A stretch of DNA of 64,000 nt. Source: Thioalkalivibrio sp. ALJ24. GTDB lineage: Bacteria; Pseudomonadota; Gammaproteobacteria; Ectothiorhodospirales; Ectothiorhodospiraceae. The stretch covers positions 151,801 through 215,800 of the forward strand of contig NZ_KB898726.1 of assembly GCF_000377785.1 (NCBI RefSeq), read 5' to 3'. The notes under the pieces were generated by a model. That model was not told the origin of the DNA. It saw only the letters and a program-made list of their open reading frames with translations, and did not search any database. Made by a program: the position numbers and the translations under genes. Below are positions 1 through 8,978 of this stretch, piece by piece. Numbering within the stretch: the first letter of the stretch is position 1; each line of letters opens with the position of its first letter.

Positions 1-1227
1 CTCAAGAAGCTGCGCGCGCAGGTGGACATGCTGACCATGACCGCCACCCCGATCCCGCGCACGCTCAACATGGCGCTGGCCGGGCTGCGCGACCTGTCGG
101 TCATCACCACCCCGCCGCGCGAGCGCCTCGCGGTGAAGACCTTCGTCAACGAATGGAACGACGCGGTCATCCAGGAGGCCTGCCTGCGCGAGATCCGGCG
201 TGGCGGACAGGTGTATTTCGTGCACAACGAGGTCAACACCATCGACCGTACCGCTGAACAGGTACGCGAACTGCTGCCCGGCGCGCGGGTGGGCGTGGCG
301 CATGGCCAGATGCGCGAGAGCGAGCTGGAACAGGTGATGCTCGACTTCTATCACCGCCGCTACAACATCCTGGTCTGCTCCACCATCATCGAGACCGGGA
401 TCGACGTACCCACCGCCAATACCATCGTGATGAACCGCGCCGACAAGCTGGGCCTGGCGCAGATGCACCAGCTGCGCGGTCGCGTCGGCCGCTCGCATCA
501 TCGCGCCTACGCCTACCTGATCACGCCGCCATGGAAGAGCCTCAGCGCGGACGCGAAGAAGCGCCTGGAGGCGATCGCCTCGCTGGAAGACCTGGGAGTC
601 GGCTTTACGCTGGCTTCACACGATCTGGAGATCCGCGGCGCCGGCGAGCTGCTGGGTGACGAGCAGAGCGGGCAGATCACCGAGGTCGGCTTCAACATGT
701 ACAACGAGCTGCTCAACCGCGCGGTCAGCGCCCTGCGCTCCGGCAAGATGCCCGAACTGGAGGCGCCGGAACCCGGCGGCACGGAGGTCGAGCTGGGCCT
801 GCCGGCGCTGCTACCGGACGATTACGTGCCCGACGTGCACACCCGCCTGATCCTGTACAAGCGCATCAGCAACGCCGAATCCGCGGACGCCCTGCGCGAT
901 CTGGAGGTCGAGCTGGTCGATCGCTTTGGTCTGCTGCCGGACCCGGCGCGCACCCTGTTCGCGGCGGCACGCCTGCGCCTGCGGCTGACGCCGCTGGGCA
1001 TACGCAAACTGGAGATGGGCCCGGCCGGTGGGCGGATGGTGTTCGGGTCGGAGCCCGATCTGGACATCGGGGCACTGATCGAACTGGTACAGTCGGATCC
1101 GCAGGGGTATCGTCTGGAAGGCCAGAAGGCCTTCCATTTCCACGGCAGCATGGAAACCCTGGAGGCCCGCACCGAGGCGGTACACCGCCTGCTGAACACC
1201 CTCAGCCGCAACCAGGAGGCGGCCTGA
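1..1227 (+). CDS. mfd: Transcription-repair coupling factor Mfd, C-terminal part (5' truncated by the window)
   Basis: The frame is open from base 1, so the gene begins outside the window; about 408 residues remain of a protein usually near 1,150. Mfd is the ATP-driven translocase that removes RNA polymerase stalled at DNA lesions and recruits UvrA. Visible are the second RecA-like lobe with helicase motifs V and VI (STIIETGIDVPTAN and QLRGRVGRS), the RecG-like translocation (TRG) region with SHDLEIRGAGELLGDEQSG, and the C-terminal regulatory domain starting near ELGLPALLPDDYVPD. The stop codon abuts the ATG of the CsiV-like gene, so the two are probably cotranscribed. Identity is secure from motif order. 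Confidence 0.95.
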   Translation, partial: LKKLRAQVDMLTMTATPIPRTLNMALAGLRDLSVITTPPRERLAVKTFVNEWNDAVIQEACLREIRRGGQVYFVHNEVNTIDRTAEQVRELLPGARVGVAHGQMRESELEQVMLDFYHRRYNILVCSTIIETGIDVPTANTIVMNRADKLGLAQMHQLRGRVGRSHHRAYAYLITPPWKSLSADAKKRLEAIASLEDLGVGFTLASHDLEIRGAGELLGDEQSGQITEVGFNMYNELLNRAVSALRSGKMPELEAPEPGGTEVELGLPALLPDDYVPDVHTRLILYKRISNAESADALRDLEVELVDRFGLLPDPARTLFAAARLRLRLTPLGIRKLEMGPAGGRMVFGSEPDLDIGALIELVQSDPQGYRLEGQKAFHFHGSMETLEARTEAVHRLLNTLSRNQEAA

Positions 1228-1902
1228 ATGTCACGCAACCCTTCCGAAGCCGCATCCGCACCCCGCAACCCGCGTCGCCGGCAGCTGCTCGGGGCGATGG
1301 TCACCCTCCCCTGGTTGTTCCCGGCCGTCGCGGGGGCTCAGGTCGGGCGCGATTACCGCGTCGAACTGGTGATCTTCCAGCATCTCACCGACGAAAGCCG
1401 GCGGCTGCTGGAGACCAGCGGGCGAGCCCTGCAGCCCTCTCCCGGCTCCGGCCCCATCGGCGAGGGGACCTACCGCAGCTCGCGCCGCGGCTTCGAACTC
1501 GGCAACGTGGTCCGGCGCATCGAGGATGATTCCGAGAGCCGACTGATCGCGCGTCTGGCCTGGGATCAGCGCGGCCGGGACTACGCCACCACGCCGTGGC
1601 TGACGGTGCGCGAGGGGGGCAGCCTGGATCGCCGTACCCCGCTGCACGACGACCGCGGTCCGGCGGCCCCCGTCCCGCTGGAACGCGGCGAGGAGCGCCG
1701 CGAGCTGGAAGGTCGCCTGCGGGTCTGGGTCGGCCGGTTCCTGCATCTGGAAACCGACTTGATCTTCCATGGTGAGCCGGACGGCGAGTCGGCGGTCGCG
1801 GTTCGCGGGCGCCAGCGGATGAACTCGGGCGACGACCTGTTCTATCTCGACCACCCGGTGGTGGGCATGATCGCCCGCGTCACCCGCATCGACGACAGCT
1901 GA
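1228..1902 (+). CDS. CsiV-like exported protein
   Basis: This 224-residue protein starts immediately after the mfd stop. Residues 13-37 look like an export signal: a twin-arginine-like RNPRRRQLL followed by a hydrophobic stretch ending at AGA. The mature part opens with YRVELVIFQHL and ends with YLDHPVVGMIARVTRID. This matches the CsiV (peptidoglycan-binding regulator) family pattern, in which an N-terminal strand of the form YxVExxxFxH and a C-terminal ...YxDHPxxG... are conserved. CsiV genes next to mfd are known in several gammaproteobacteria. I infer a periplasmic envelope protein. In Vibrio, CsiV acts on beta-lactamase induction and growth with D-amino acids, but that function should not be assumed here. 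Confidence 0.6.
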   Translation: MSRNPSEAASAPRNPRRRQLLGAMVTLPWLFPAVAGAQVGRDYRVELVIFQHLTDESRRLLETSGRALQPSPGSGPIGEGTYRSSRRGFELGNVVRRIEDDSESRLIARLAWDQRGRDYATTPWLTVREGGSLDRRTPLHDDRGPAAPVPLERGEERRELEGRLRVWVGRFLHLETDLIFHGEPDGESAVAVRGRQRMNSGDDLFYLDHPVVGMIARVTRIDDS

Positions 1903-1908
1903 CCGCCT

Positions 1909-2868
1909 TCAGCGCCACTGCGGCTGCGACTCCAGGTTCAGCAGCTGCTGCGTCACGATCGCCCCGAGATCCTCCAGGAGCAGCTGGATCGGGGTACGTC
2001 GCGGCCGGAACTCCACCATCTCTTCAACACCGATCACGTCACGGGCCACGCTGCGCGGGTTGCCCAGGCCATCGGTCAGGCCCAGATCCACCGCCTTCTC
2101 CCCGGTCCAGGTCAGGCCGTTGAAGACGTCCGCATCCTCCGGCAGCCGCTCGCCGCGACCGGCCCGCACCACGTCAATGAACTGCTGGTGCACGTCATCG
2201 ATCAGGCCTTCCATGTGTTCCACGTGCTCGCTCTCCAGCGGCAGGAACGGATCGAGGAAGGCCTTGTTCTCGCCGGCGGTGAACAGCCGGCGTTCGACCC
2301 CGATGTTGTCCATCAGGTCGACCAGGCCGAAGCTGTCCAGGCGCACGCCGATGGAACCCACCAGACTGGCCCGGTCCGCATAGATCTCGTCGGCCGCCAC
2401 CGCAATGTAGTAGGCACCGGACGCACCGATGTCCCCGATGACCGCGTACAGCGGGATGCCCTCGTGCTCTTCTCTCAGGCGCAGCAGTTCGTCGTGGATG
2501 ATCCCGGCCTGCACCGGGCTGCCGCCACCGGAATTGATGCGCAGCATCACCGCCTGCGTGCCGTCATCCTCGAAGGCACGTTTGAGGGTCTTGGTCAGAT
2601 CCTCGGCATTGGCCGCGGCCGACGAGGCGATCAGACCGTCGACGTCCACCACCGCCACGTGTTCCGCAGGCTTCTTTTCCGTCTCGAACCAGTCGCCCGG
2701 GCCGTCGCCGCGCACCAGGATCAGCAGCGCGAACAGGTAGGCGAACAGCAGTATCTTGAAGAAGATGCCCCAGCGCCGGGCCCGGCGCTGCTCGATCACC
2801 TGCGCCTGAACCAGCTTCTCCAGGGTCTCGCGTTCCCAGCCCGGTTTGTCCTCTTTCGACCATCCCAT
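1909..2868 (-). CDS. S49 family signal peptide peptidase (SppA/SohB type)
   Basis: The 319-residue protein has one membrane segment near residues 36-55 (IFFKILLFAYLFALLILV) and a single S49 protease domain. That makes it the short SppA/SohB form rather than the duplicated 600-residue form. The glycine-rich oxyanion region is INSGGGSPVQAG, the nucleophile serine lies in GDIGASGAYYIAVAAD, and the probable general-base lysine lies in AGENKAFLDPFLP. It would cleave remnant signal peptides or membrane fragments in or near the inner membrane. It is transcribed with the HAD gene upstream (25 nt gap). The stop is 6 nt from the end of the convergent CsiV-like gene, leaving almost no room for a terminator. 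Confidence 0.88.
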   Translation of the reverse strand: MGWSKEDKPGWERETLEKLVQAQVIEQRRARRWGIFFKILLFAYLFALLILVRGDGPGDWFETEKKPAEHVAVVDVDGLIASSAAANAEDLTKTLKRAFEDDGTQAVMLRINSGGGSPVQAGIIHDELLRLREEHEGIPLYAVIGDIGASGAYYIAVAADEIYADRASLVGSIGVRLDSFGLVDLMDNIGVERRLFTAGENKAFLDPFLPLESEHVEHMEGLIDDVHQQFIDVVRAGRGERLPEDADVFNGLTWTGEKAVDLGLTDGLGNPRSVARDVIGVEEMVEFRPRRTPIQLLLEDLGAIVTQQLLNLESQPQWR

Positions 2869-2893
2869 CTTGGTTGTCCTCTGAGCGTGTCCC

Positions 2894-3610
2894 TTACGCG
2901 TCCGTCAGTCGGTGCCGCAGCGCGGCAATGTCGGGTAGCAGCGCCGCCGGCCGTTCGGCGGCCAGACGGTCGTCCGAGTGAGCCCCGTGGGTGATACCAA
3001 CCGCCCGCACCCCGGCGGCCCGTGCCATCTGCAGATCGTACACGCTGTCGCCGATCATCAGCGTGCGGTCGCGCTCCACCCCGGTACGCCGCAACAGCTC
3101 TTCAACCATCGCGGGGCTGGGCTTCGACGGCTGCTCGTCACTGGTGACCGTGGCGACGAACCGGGGTTCCAGACCGCTGGCGCCCAGGGCCCGATCAAGC
3201 CCCGCCCGGGATTTGCTGGTGGCGACCGCCAGCAGGATCCCGCGGCGGTCCAGGTCCTCGAGCAGCTCGGTCACGCCCGGAAACAGGGGCTCCTCCGGCG
3301 CATCCTCGGCCTCGAGGTAACAGCGGCGGTAACTGGTGGCAAACGCATCCATGCCCGCCTCGTCAAGCTCGGGGTAGAGCTCGCTCACCGCTGCCCGCAC
3401 CCCGAGCCCGATGATCCCCCGCAGCGCGGACTCCTCGCGCTCGGGCAGGCCGGTCTCGCGGGCCGCACGGCGCAGGCAGTACACGATCCGCCGTGGCGAG
3501 TCCATCAGGGTACCGTCCCAGTCGAAGACCACCAGGCGCAGTTCGCCGTCGTCCGGGGGCAGCAACGGCGCCTGCGGGTCCATGCTTGAACGGGCCATAT
3601 TCACGGTCAT
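2894..3610 (-). CDS. HAD-superfamily hydrolase (phosphoglycolate phosphatase-like)
   Basis: A 238-residue subfamily IA HAD hydrolase. Motif I is VVFDWDGTLMDS (both aspartates present), motif II is AVATSKS, the motif III lysine is in SDEQPSKPSP, and motif IV is MIGDSVYDLQMARAAG. It would hydrolyse a small phosphate monoester; the substrate cannot be read from sequence. The start overlaps the rluC stop by 4 nt, so translation is probably coupled. The arrangement peptidase - HAD - rluC matches the Pseudomonas locus upstream of rne. A second in-frame ATG lies four codons downstream; the first is chosen because of the overlap. Confidence 0.85.
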   Translation of the reverse strand: MTVNMARSSMDPQAPLLPPDDGELRLVVFDWDGTLMDSPRRIVYCLRRAARETGLPEREESALRGIIGLGVRAAVSELYPELDEAGMDAFATSYRRCYLEAEDAPEEPLFPGVTELLEDLDRRGILLAVATSKSRAGLDRALGASGLEPRFVATVTSDEQPSKPSPAMVEELLRRTGVERDRTLMIGDSVYDLQMARAAGVRAVGITHGAHSDDRLAAERPAALLPDIAALRHRLTDA

Positions 3611-4599
3611 TCCTCTCCTGCTGATTCGGTCGCGTGGTCCAGCGAATTCAGCACCGCCACCAGTTCGTCCGGCAAGGGCGCCGAAAAGATCCGCTCCTCG
3701 CCCCGTCCATCGGTGAAGCGCAGCGCCTGCGCGTGCAGGAACAGGCGCTTGAGGCCCAGCCGGCGCAGCCGGCGGTTGGCGTCCGGCAGTCCGTATTCGT
3801 GATCCCCGGCGACCGGATGGCCGATCTCCCGCCCGTGCACCCGGATCTGGTGGGTGCGGCCGGTACCGATGCGGACCTCGGCCAGCTGAAACGCCCCGTG
3901 GGCCTCCAGCGGCACGAACAGGCTGTCGGCCGCGCGCTGGCGGGCATCTCCCTCGCCGCCGGCCGACACCCGCCGGCGGCCGTCCTCGCCCCGATCGCGG
4001 CCCAGCGGCGCATCGCAGTGGATCGGCCGGTCGTCCTTCCAGCGCCCGACCAGCAACGCAAGGTAACGCTTGTCGACCTGCCCCGTGCGCAGGGCCTCAT
4101 GCAGTGCCTGCAGCGGCTCCCGCCCTTTCGCCAGCACCAGGCACCCCGAGGTCTCGCGATCCAGCCGGTGACCCAGTTCGAGTCCCGCATCCGGCCGCAG
4201 CACCCGCATCGCCTCGATGATCCCGAACGCCAGCCCGCTGCCACCGTGCACCGCAAGGCCGGACGGCTTGTCCAGCACCAGGTAGTCGTCGTCCTCGAAC
4301 AGGATGGCGGCCCGCAGCCGTTCCAGCACCCGCGGCGGAATGTCGGGGGCGTCGGCGGTCTGCGGCCGGTCGAGATCCGGGACCCGCACGGTCGACCCGG
4401 CGGCCAGACGCTGGCGGGCGCTCCCGCGCCGGCCGTCCACCCGGATCGCTCCCTTGCGGATCAGCCGGTAGAGCAGCCCGCGGGGCACCCCCCTCAGTTC
4501 GCGCAGCAGGAAATTGTCGAGACGCTGCCCGTCGGCGCGCGCGTCCACCGGGAACTCGCGCGGGCCGGAGCGCCCGGCATCGGAAGATCGGGATTTCAT
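3607..4599 (-). CDS. rluC: 23S rRNA pseudouridine synthase RluC
   Basis: A 330-residue RluA-family enzyme. An S4 RNA-binding domain lies at about residues 20-75 (DGQRLDNFLLRELRG, RKGAIRVDGRR). The catalytic domain follows, with the family signature ELGHRLDRETSGCLVLAKG, in which the aspartate of RLDRETSG is the nucleophile, and a C-terminal RTHQIRVHGREIGHPVAGD block. RluC converts U955, U2504 and U2580 of 23S rRNA to pseudouridine (E. coli numbering). It is divergently placed next to rne, the classical arrangement in enteric bacteria and Pseudomonas, which supports RluC over RluD. Confidence 0.92.
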   Translation of the reverse strand: MKSRSSDAGRSGPREFPVDARADGQRLDNFLLRELRGVPRGLLYRLIRKGAIRVDGRRGSARQRLAAGSTVRVPDLDRPQTADAPDIPPRVLERLRAAILFEDDDYLVLDKPSGLAVHGGSGLAFGIIEAMRVLRPDAGLELGHRLDRETSGCLVLAKGREPLQALHEALRTGQVDKRYLALLVGRWKDDRPIHCDAPLGRDRGEDGRRRVSAGGEGDARQRAADSLFVPLEAHGAFQLAEVRIGTGRTHQIRVHGREIGHPVAGDHEYGLPDANRRLRRLGLKRLFLHAQALRFTDGRGEERIFSAPLPDELVAVLNSLDHATESAGEE

Positions 4600-5046
4600 T
4601 CGGAAATGCTAACGCAGGCAAAGCCGCGCGGCCACGACGGATCCGTGCCGGGCGCCGCAAACGGGTGCGAACGGTCACGCAATGCCCGGTAAAATCACAA
4701 AAAACTTGCCCACAAGGGGCCTCGTATCCTACATTGCCGGCTGGCGTCGCCCCTTCTTCGGGCCGGGTCGCCACGAATCATCCACCGCTCCGGCCACACG
4801 CCGGAGTCGGCCTCGCCAAGAGCGAACGCGTGACACTATTTCTTTTAACCCAGTCCTGCTTCCCCGGTCGCTGTCCTGACGGACGGCTGATCCCGTGGCT
4901 GCTGGTGAACACCTGGCTGGCGCGCTGCCTGATGCTCCGCGCCGCCCCTGCGCGCACCCCTGACGTATCGAAGCCGTGTCGCAGGCTCACCTTCCGCCCG
5001 CTCGGCCGCGCCGCGGGCAGGCAGGACGTCCCGACGAGTCCATTGC
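4600..5046 (+). promoter_or_regulatory. Divergent rluC-rne intergenic region with long rne leader
   Basis: This 447-base gap holds no credible gene. In E. coli and relatives rne has a roughly 360-nt 5' untranslated region through which RNase E represses its own synthesis; the gap here has the right size and position. An AT-rich patch at about 4691-4735 contains a possible promoter, TTGCCC at 4706-4711 and TACATT at 4730-4735 with an 18-nt spacer. This would give a leader of about 300 nt. No strong ribosome-binding site precedes the rne ATG. The promoter call is weak; the leader is an inference from conserved organisation. Confidence 0.45.
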
Positions 5047-8000
5047 ATGAAACGCATACTGATCAACGCAACGCAGCCGGAAGAGCTGCGCGTCGCCATG
5101 GTCGACGGCCAGCGGCTGTACGACCTCGACATCGAACTCCCCTCGCGCGAGCGCAAGAAGGCCAACATCTACAAGGCGAAGATCACCCGCGTCGAGCCCA
5201 GCCTCGAAGCGGCCTTCGTCAACTTTGGGGCTGACCGCCACGGCTTCCTGCCGTTCAAGGAGATCGCGCATTCGGCGGTGGGCGCCCCGGCCGACAGCGA
5301 CAAGCCCGTCCGCGAGTTCCTGAAGGAAGGCCTCGAGATCCTGGTCCAGGTGGAGAAGGAAGAACGTGGCACCAAGGGTGCCGCGCTCACCACCTACATC
5401 AGCCTGGCCGGCCGCTATCTGGTGCTGATGCCCAACAACCCGAAGGCCGGGGGTGTCTCCCGCCGGATCGAGGGCGAGGACCGGGCTGAACTGCGCGAGG
5501 CCCTGTCCGGGCTCAATATCCCGGAGGACATGGGGCTGATCGCCCGCACCGCCGGGGTCGGCCGCAGCACCGAAGAACTCCAGTGGGACCTCGACTACAT
5601 GACCGCCCTGTGGGCGGCCGTGACCGAGGCCGCCGGGAAGGCGAAGGCCCCCGCGCTGATCCATCAGGAGAGCAACGTCATCATCCGCGCGCTGCGGGAT
5701 CACATGCGCAACGACGTCGGCGAGGTGATCATCGACGATGACACCATCTACCAGCAGGCTGAAGACTTCGTGCGCATGGTCATGCCCACCAGCCTGCGCA
5801 AGCTGAAGCACTACACCGATCCGGTCCCGCTGTTCAACCGCTATCAGATCGAAACCCAGATCGAGAGCGCCTTCGACCGCGAGGTCCAGCTGCCCTCCGG
5901 CGGTGCCCTGGTGATCGACCACACCGAGGCACTGATCTCCATCGACGTGAACTCGGCGCGGTCCACCAAGGGCGGCGATATCGAAGAGACGGCACTGCAC
6001 ACCAATCTGGAAGCGGCCGAGGAGGTCGCCCGCCAGCTGCGCATCCGCGATCTGGGCGGCCTGATCGTGATCGATTTCATCGACATGAACCCCAACAAGC
6101 ACCAGCGCGAGGTCGAGAACCGCCTGCGCGAGGCGCTGGAGATGGATCGCGCCCGGGTTCAGGTCGGTCGCATCAGCCGTTTTGGCCTGCTGGAGATGTC
6201 GCGCCAGCGGCTGCGTTCCTCGCTGGGCGAGTCCAGCCAGATCACCTGCCCGCGCTGTCAGGGCCACGGCCAGATCCGCAGCGTGGAGTCCATGGCCCTG
6301 TCCATCCTTCGGCTGATGGAAGAGGAAGGCATGAAGGACCGCACCGGCCTGGTGCTGGCCCAGGTCCCGGTGGACGTGGGTACCTTCCTCCTCAACGAAA
6401 AGCGGCAGTCCATCGGCGAGATCGAAGAGCGCCACGGCGTCGAGATCAGCGTGATCCCCAACCCGCAGTTCCTGACCCCGCATTTCAGCGTACAGCGGGT
6501 GCGTGGCGACGAGCGCGAGGAGGTGGTCAGCGACCGCAGCAGCCACCAGCTGGTGGAGACCATCGAAGAGGATTCCGACCCACACCAGGACCGCCGGCAG
6601 AAACCCGAGCGCCCCCTGGTCCAGGGCGTAAAGGTTTCCGCCCCGGCGCCCGAAACCGCGGCGCCCGCCGCCACATCGGCCCCGCCCGCCCCGGCATCCG
6701 AACCGGTCGCCCAGCCCGGCTTCTTCGGCCGGATCTGGAGCGCCCTGTTCCCCAATGTCCGTCCGCCGGCCAGCACCGCCGGCACGGCCGGCGAGGACTC
6801 CAGCGGCCGCGACGGCGGCGACGAGCGAGGCCGTCGTGGCAAAGGCAACGGCCGCGGCGGCCAGGAACGCTCGCGCAAGGATGGAGACGGCGGCGGCAAC
6901 GGCAGTCGCCGCTCCCGTGGCGGCAAGGGCGGCGGCAAATCCGAACGCGACGACAAGCCGCGCAAGGACCGATCCGCGGACGCAGGCGAGGACCGGGGCA
7001 AGGGCTCCGGCGGCCGTTCGGGCAAGCCGCAGGGTAGCGACAAGTCACGCAAGGCCGCCGACAAGCCTGCGGCCAAGACCGATTCCGCCGCGGCCACTGA
7101 CGTGGCAAAACCCGCGGACAAGCCGGCCGCCCGCGCGGAGGAACCCGCCGGCGATCAGGAGGCCGGTAGCGGCAGCAACCGCGATAGCGACCATCGCGGG
7201 CCGGCCACAGGCCATGGCGAGGAGTCGGGCGATGACACCGGCAAGGGCCGTACCCGCAGCCGGCGTTCGCGCCGTGGCGGGCGCCGTCGTGGCGGTCGGT
7301 CGCGCAGCGCCGAAAGCGGTGCCGACAGTGCCTCCGAGGCCAGCAGCGGCGCTACCGAGGGCGACACAGAGGCCGACAGCGGTGCATCCGAAGACGCCGC
7401 CGATACCGAGGCCAATCAGGATGAGACACCCCGGAAGACCAGTGGCCCCGAAACCGGCGGCGACAGCGCAGACACTGCCGGAAGCGGAAAGCGTCGCGCT
7501 GGCGCCCGCAAGGGCCGTGCGGATAGCAAGGCCGAAGACGACGCGTCGGGAGCTGAACCGGAAACCGGCGCCACGCCCGCCAGGACCGCGGCAGCCGATA
7601 CCGGTGCGGACGCCAGCACGGGTTCCGGTGACAGCAGCGGGGATGCCGGCGAAACCTCCGCAGCCTCCGGGGCGAAATCGGATGGGACCGGCGGCGCACG
7701 CCGGCGCGCTTCCGGAGGTGGCGGACGCAAACGCTCGCGCTCCCGGAGTTCCACGGACGAGGCAGCCACGGAAGGAGATGCCGGGAGCGGCGACCCCGGG
7801 GCGCTGGCCGAACCGGATCCGACATCCGCACCGGAGGCTCCGGCCCCGACGAAAAAGAAGCCCGCCGGAAGAAAGCGTGCAGCGGCCGACGCTGGCGAGG
7901 AGCCGCCGCAGCCGGCTACGGACACATCCGGAGACGCTGACACCGCCAGCGGCGGCGATGATGCCACCAATGCCGCCCGCGGCGCAGAATCGGCCGAGAC

Positions 8001-8235
8001 GGCCGAGGAACAACGACCGCGCAAGATCGCCACACGGGGACGCCGGCGGCGTTCCGGTTCGGCATCCGGTGACAGCGAAGCGGCGCAGACATCCTCCGGC
8101 GAGCCGTCCGGCGGCGGGTCGTCCGAAACCGGGGCTTCATCCGGCGCGGCCAGCCCCGACGGCCAGGCCAAGCCCTCCCCGTCGCATCCGGCGGCTGAAG
8201 AAGCCGGCGGCAACGACGAACCGAAGAAGGACTAG
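5047..8235 (+). CDS. rne: Ribonuclease E
   Basis: A 1,062-residue endoribonuclease, the scaffold of the degradosome. The catalytic half (about 1-510) begins [19 protein letters not shown], with the S1 domain at about residues 35-125. The two metal-binding aspartates are D300 ([14 protein letters not shown]) and D343 (LIVIDFIDM), and the zinc-link is CPRCQGHG with C401 and C404. A probable membrane-targeting amphipathic helix follows at about 557-571 ([13 protein letters not shown]), in the same place as E. coli segment A. The remaining ~490 residues are disordered and Ala/Gly/Ser/Asp-rich, with arginine-rich RNA-binding patches ([20 protein letters not shown] near residues 733-752). No recognisable enolase or PNPase docking motif could be assigned. 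Confidence 0.97.
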   Translation: MKRILINATQPEELRVAMVDGQRLYDLDIELPSRERKKANIYKAKITRVEPSLEAAFVNFGADRHGFLPFKEIAHSAVGAPADSDKPVREFLKEGLEILVQVEKEERGTKGAALTTYISLAGRYLVLMPNNPKAGGVSRRIEGEDRAELREALSGLNIPEDMGLIARTAGVGRSTEELQWDLDYMTALWAAVTEAAGKAKAPALIHQESNVIIRALRDHMRNDVGEVIIDDDTIYQQAEDFVRMVMPTSLRKLKHYTDPVPLFNRYQIETQIESAFDREVQLPSGGALVIDHTEALISIDVNSARSTKGGDIEETALHTNLEAAEEVARQLRIRDLGGLIVIDFIDMNPNKHQREVENRLREALEMDRARVQVGRISRFGLLEMSRQRLRSSLGESSQITCPRCQGHGQIRSVESMALSILRLMEEEGMKDRTGLVLAQVPVDVGTFLLNEKRQSIGEIEERHGVEISVIPNPQFLTPHFSVQRVRGDEREEVVSDRSSHQLVETIEEDSDPHQDRRQKPERPLVQGVKVSAPAPETAAPAATSAPPAPASEPVAQPGFFGRIWSALFPNVRPPASTAGTAGEDSSGRDGGDERGRRGKGNGRGGQERSRKDGDGGGNGSRRSRGGKGGGKSERDDKPRKDRSADAGEDRGKGSGGRSGKPQGSDKSRKAADKPAAKTDSAAATDVAKPADKPAARAEEPAGDQEAGSGSNRDSDHRGPATGHGEESGDDTGKGRTRSRRSRRGGRRRGGRSRSAESGADSASEASSGATEGDTEADSGASEDAADTEANQDETPRKTSGPETGGDSADTAGSGKRRAGARKGRADSKAEDDASGAEPETGATPARTAAADTGADASTGSGDSSGDAGETSAASGAKSDGTGGARRRASGGGGRKRSRSRSSTDEAATEGDAGSGDPGALAEPDPTSAPEAPAPTKKKPAGRKRAAADAGEEPPQPATDTSGDADTASGGDDATNAARGAESAETAEEQRPRKIATRGRRRRSGSASGDSEAAQTSSGEPSGGGSSETGASSGAASPDGQAKPSPSHPAAEEAGGNDEPKKD

Positions 8236-8242
8236 GACGCCC

Positions 8243-8279
8243 CCGTATCCCGGAGCCGGCCCCGACGGGCCGGATACCG
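8243..8279. terminator. GC-rich hairpin between convergent rne and phosphatase genes
   Basis: CCGGCCC (8256-8262) pairs with GGGCCGG (8267-8273) around a CGAC loop, and the stem can be lengthened by GTAT (8245-8248) with ATAC (8274-8277) around a bulge. It begins 7 bases after the rne stop. There is no T-run on either strand, so it may protect the 3' end or assist Rho-dependent termination rather than act as a classical intrinsic terminator. Confidence 0.4.
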
Positions 8280-8333
8280 GGCCAGACTCCGGGCATGGGC
8301 CCCGGCACTGGCTCCGGGGACGGGGGCTCGGGG

Positions 8334-8837
8334 TCACCCTTGCTGCGGGCGCCCGTGAATGTCGTGTTCGCGGGCGAAGTGTTCGAGCAGACCGTCGCTG
8401 GCCGCCTCCACCAGATCCATCACATGGACGAAGCCTTCCCCGCCCCCGTAATACGGGTCCGGGACCTCGGTCTCCGGACGGTCCACCGCATATTCCGGAA
8501 AACGCTGCAGGCGGGCCCTTGAGCCCTCCGGCTGCAGCTGCCGGGCGATCCGTTCGTTCGCCTCGTCCATCACCAGGATGTAATCGAACTCGTCGAAGTC
8601 CTCGCGTCCCAGCTGACGGGCACGCAGGTGGCTGATGTCATAGCCCCGCCCCCGCGCCTCCTCGCGCGCCCGCGGGTCCGGTCCCGAGCCGATGTGATAA
8701 CCATGGGTCCCGGCGGAGTCCACCTCGACCACGTCCTGCAGCCCGCGTTCGCGCAGGCGCTGTTCCAGCACGCCGTGCGCCATCGGCGAACGGCAGATAT
8801 TGCCCATGCACACCATGAGCACGCGCAGCTTCGGCAT
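8334..8837 (-). CDS. Low-molecular-weight protein tyrosine phosphatase
   Basis: The chosen ATG at 8837 is preceded by AGGGGAAG at good spacing and gives 167 residues beginning MPKLRVLMVCMGNICRSP, the usual start of this family. The CX5R catalytic loop (CMGNICR) and the general-acid aspartate in VPDPYYGGGEGF are both intact. It would dephosphorylate phosphotyrosine; no kinase is adjacent. A ptpA-like gene near rne also occurs in Pseudomonas, so this is probably the ancestral housekeeping copy. The second LMW phosphatase at 53.5 kb is the dedicated exopolysaccharide one. The longer open frame upstream of the ATG has no family similarity and is not taken as coding. Confidence 0.9.
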   Translation of the reverse strand: MPKLRVLMVCMGNICRSPMAHGVLEQRLRERGLQDVVEVDSAGTHGYHIGSGPDPRAREEARGRGYDISHLRARQLGREDFDEFDYILVMDEANERIARQLQPEGSRARLQRFPEYAVDRPETEVPDPYYGGGEGFVHVMDLVEAASDGLLEHFAREHDIHGRPQQG

Positions 8838-8978
8838 GTTGTCTTCCCCTTCCTGATGTTCGGTCGCGCTGGCGCGCGATCCTGCCCGCGCCCGCCCGCG
8901 CTGACAAGTACCGGCCGATTCCGCCCGGCGGGCCCTTTGTGACATCCTGACCCTCACACCCATGCACCGAGCCTGTCC

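Noticed and set aside
4665-5234. Small plus-strand open frames in the rne leader, which might be leader peptides
   Set aside because: None has a convincing ribosome-binding site or conserved composition, and they extend out of frame into rne.
5047-8235. Possible second gene in the repetitive 3' half of rne, where several frames stay open
   Set aside because: The rne frame is continuous and ends in a charged tail typical of RNase E; the other frames are Pro/Arg-rich artefacts of GC bias.
8838-8978. A sigma-54-like sequence (TGGCGCGCGATCCTGC) upstream of the second FliK-like gene
   Set aside because: The GG-GC spacing is one base too long for an RpoN promoter.
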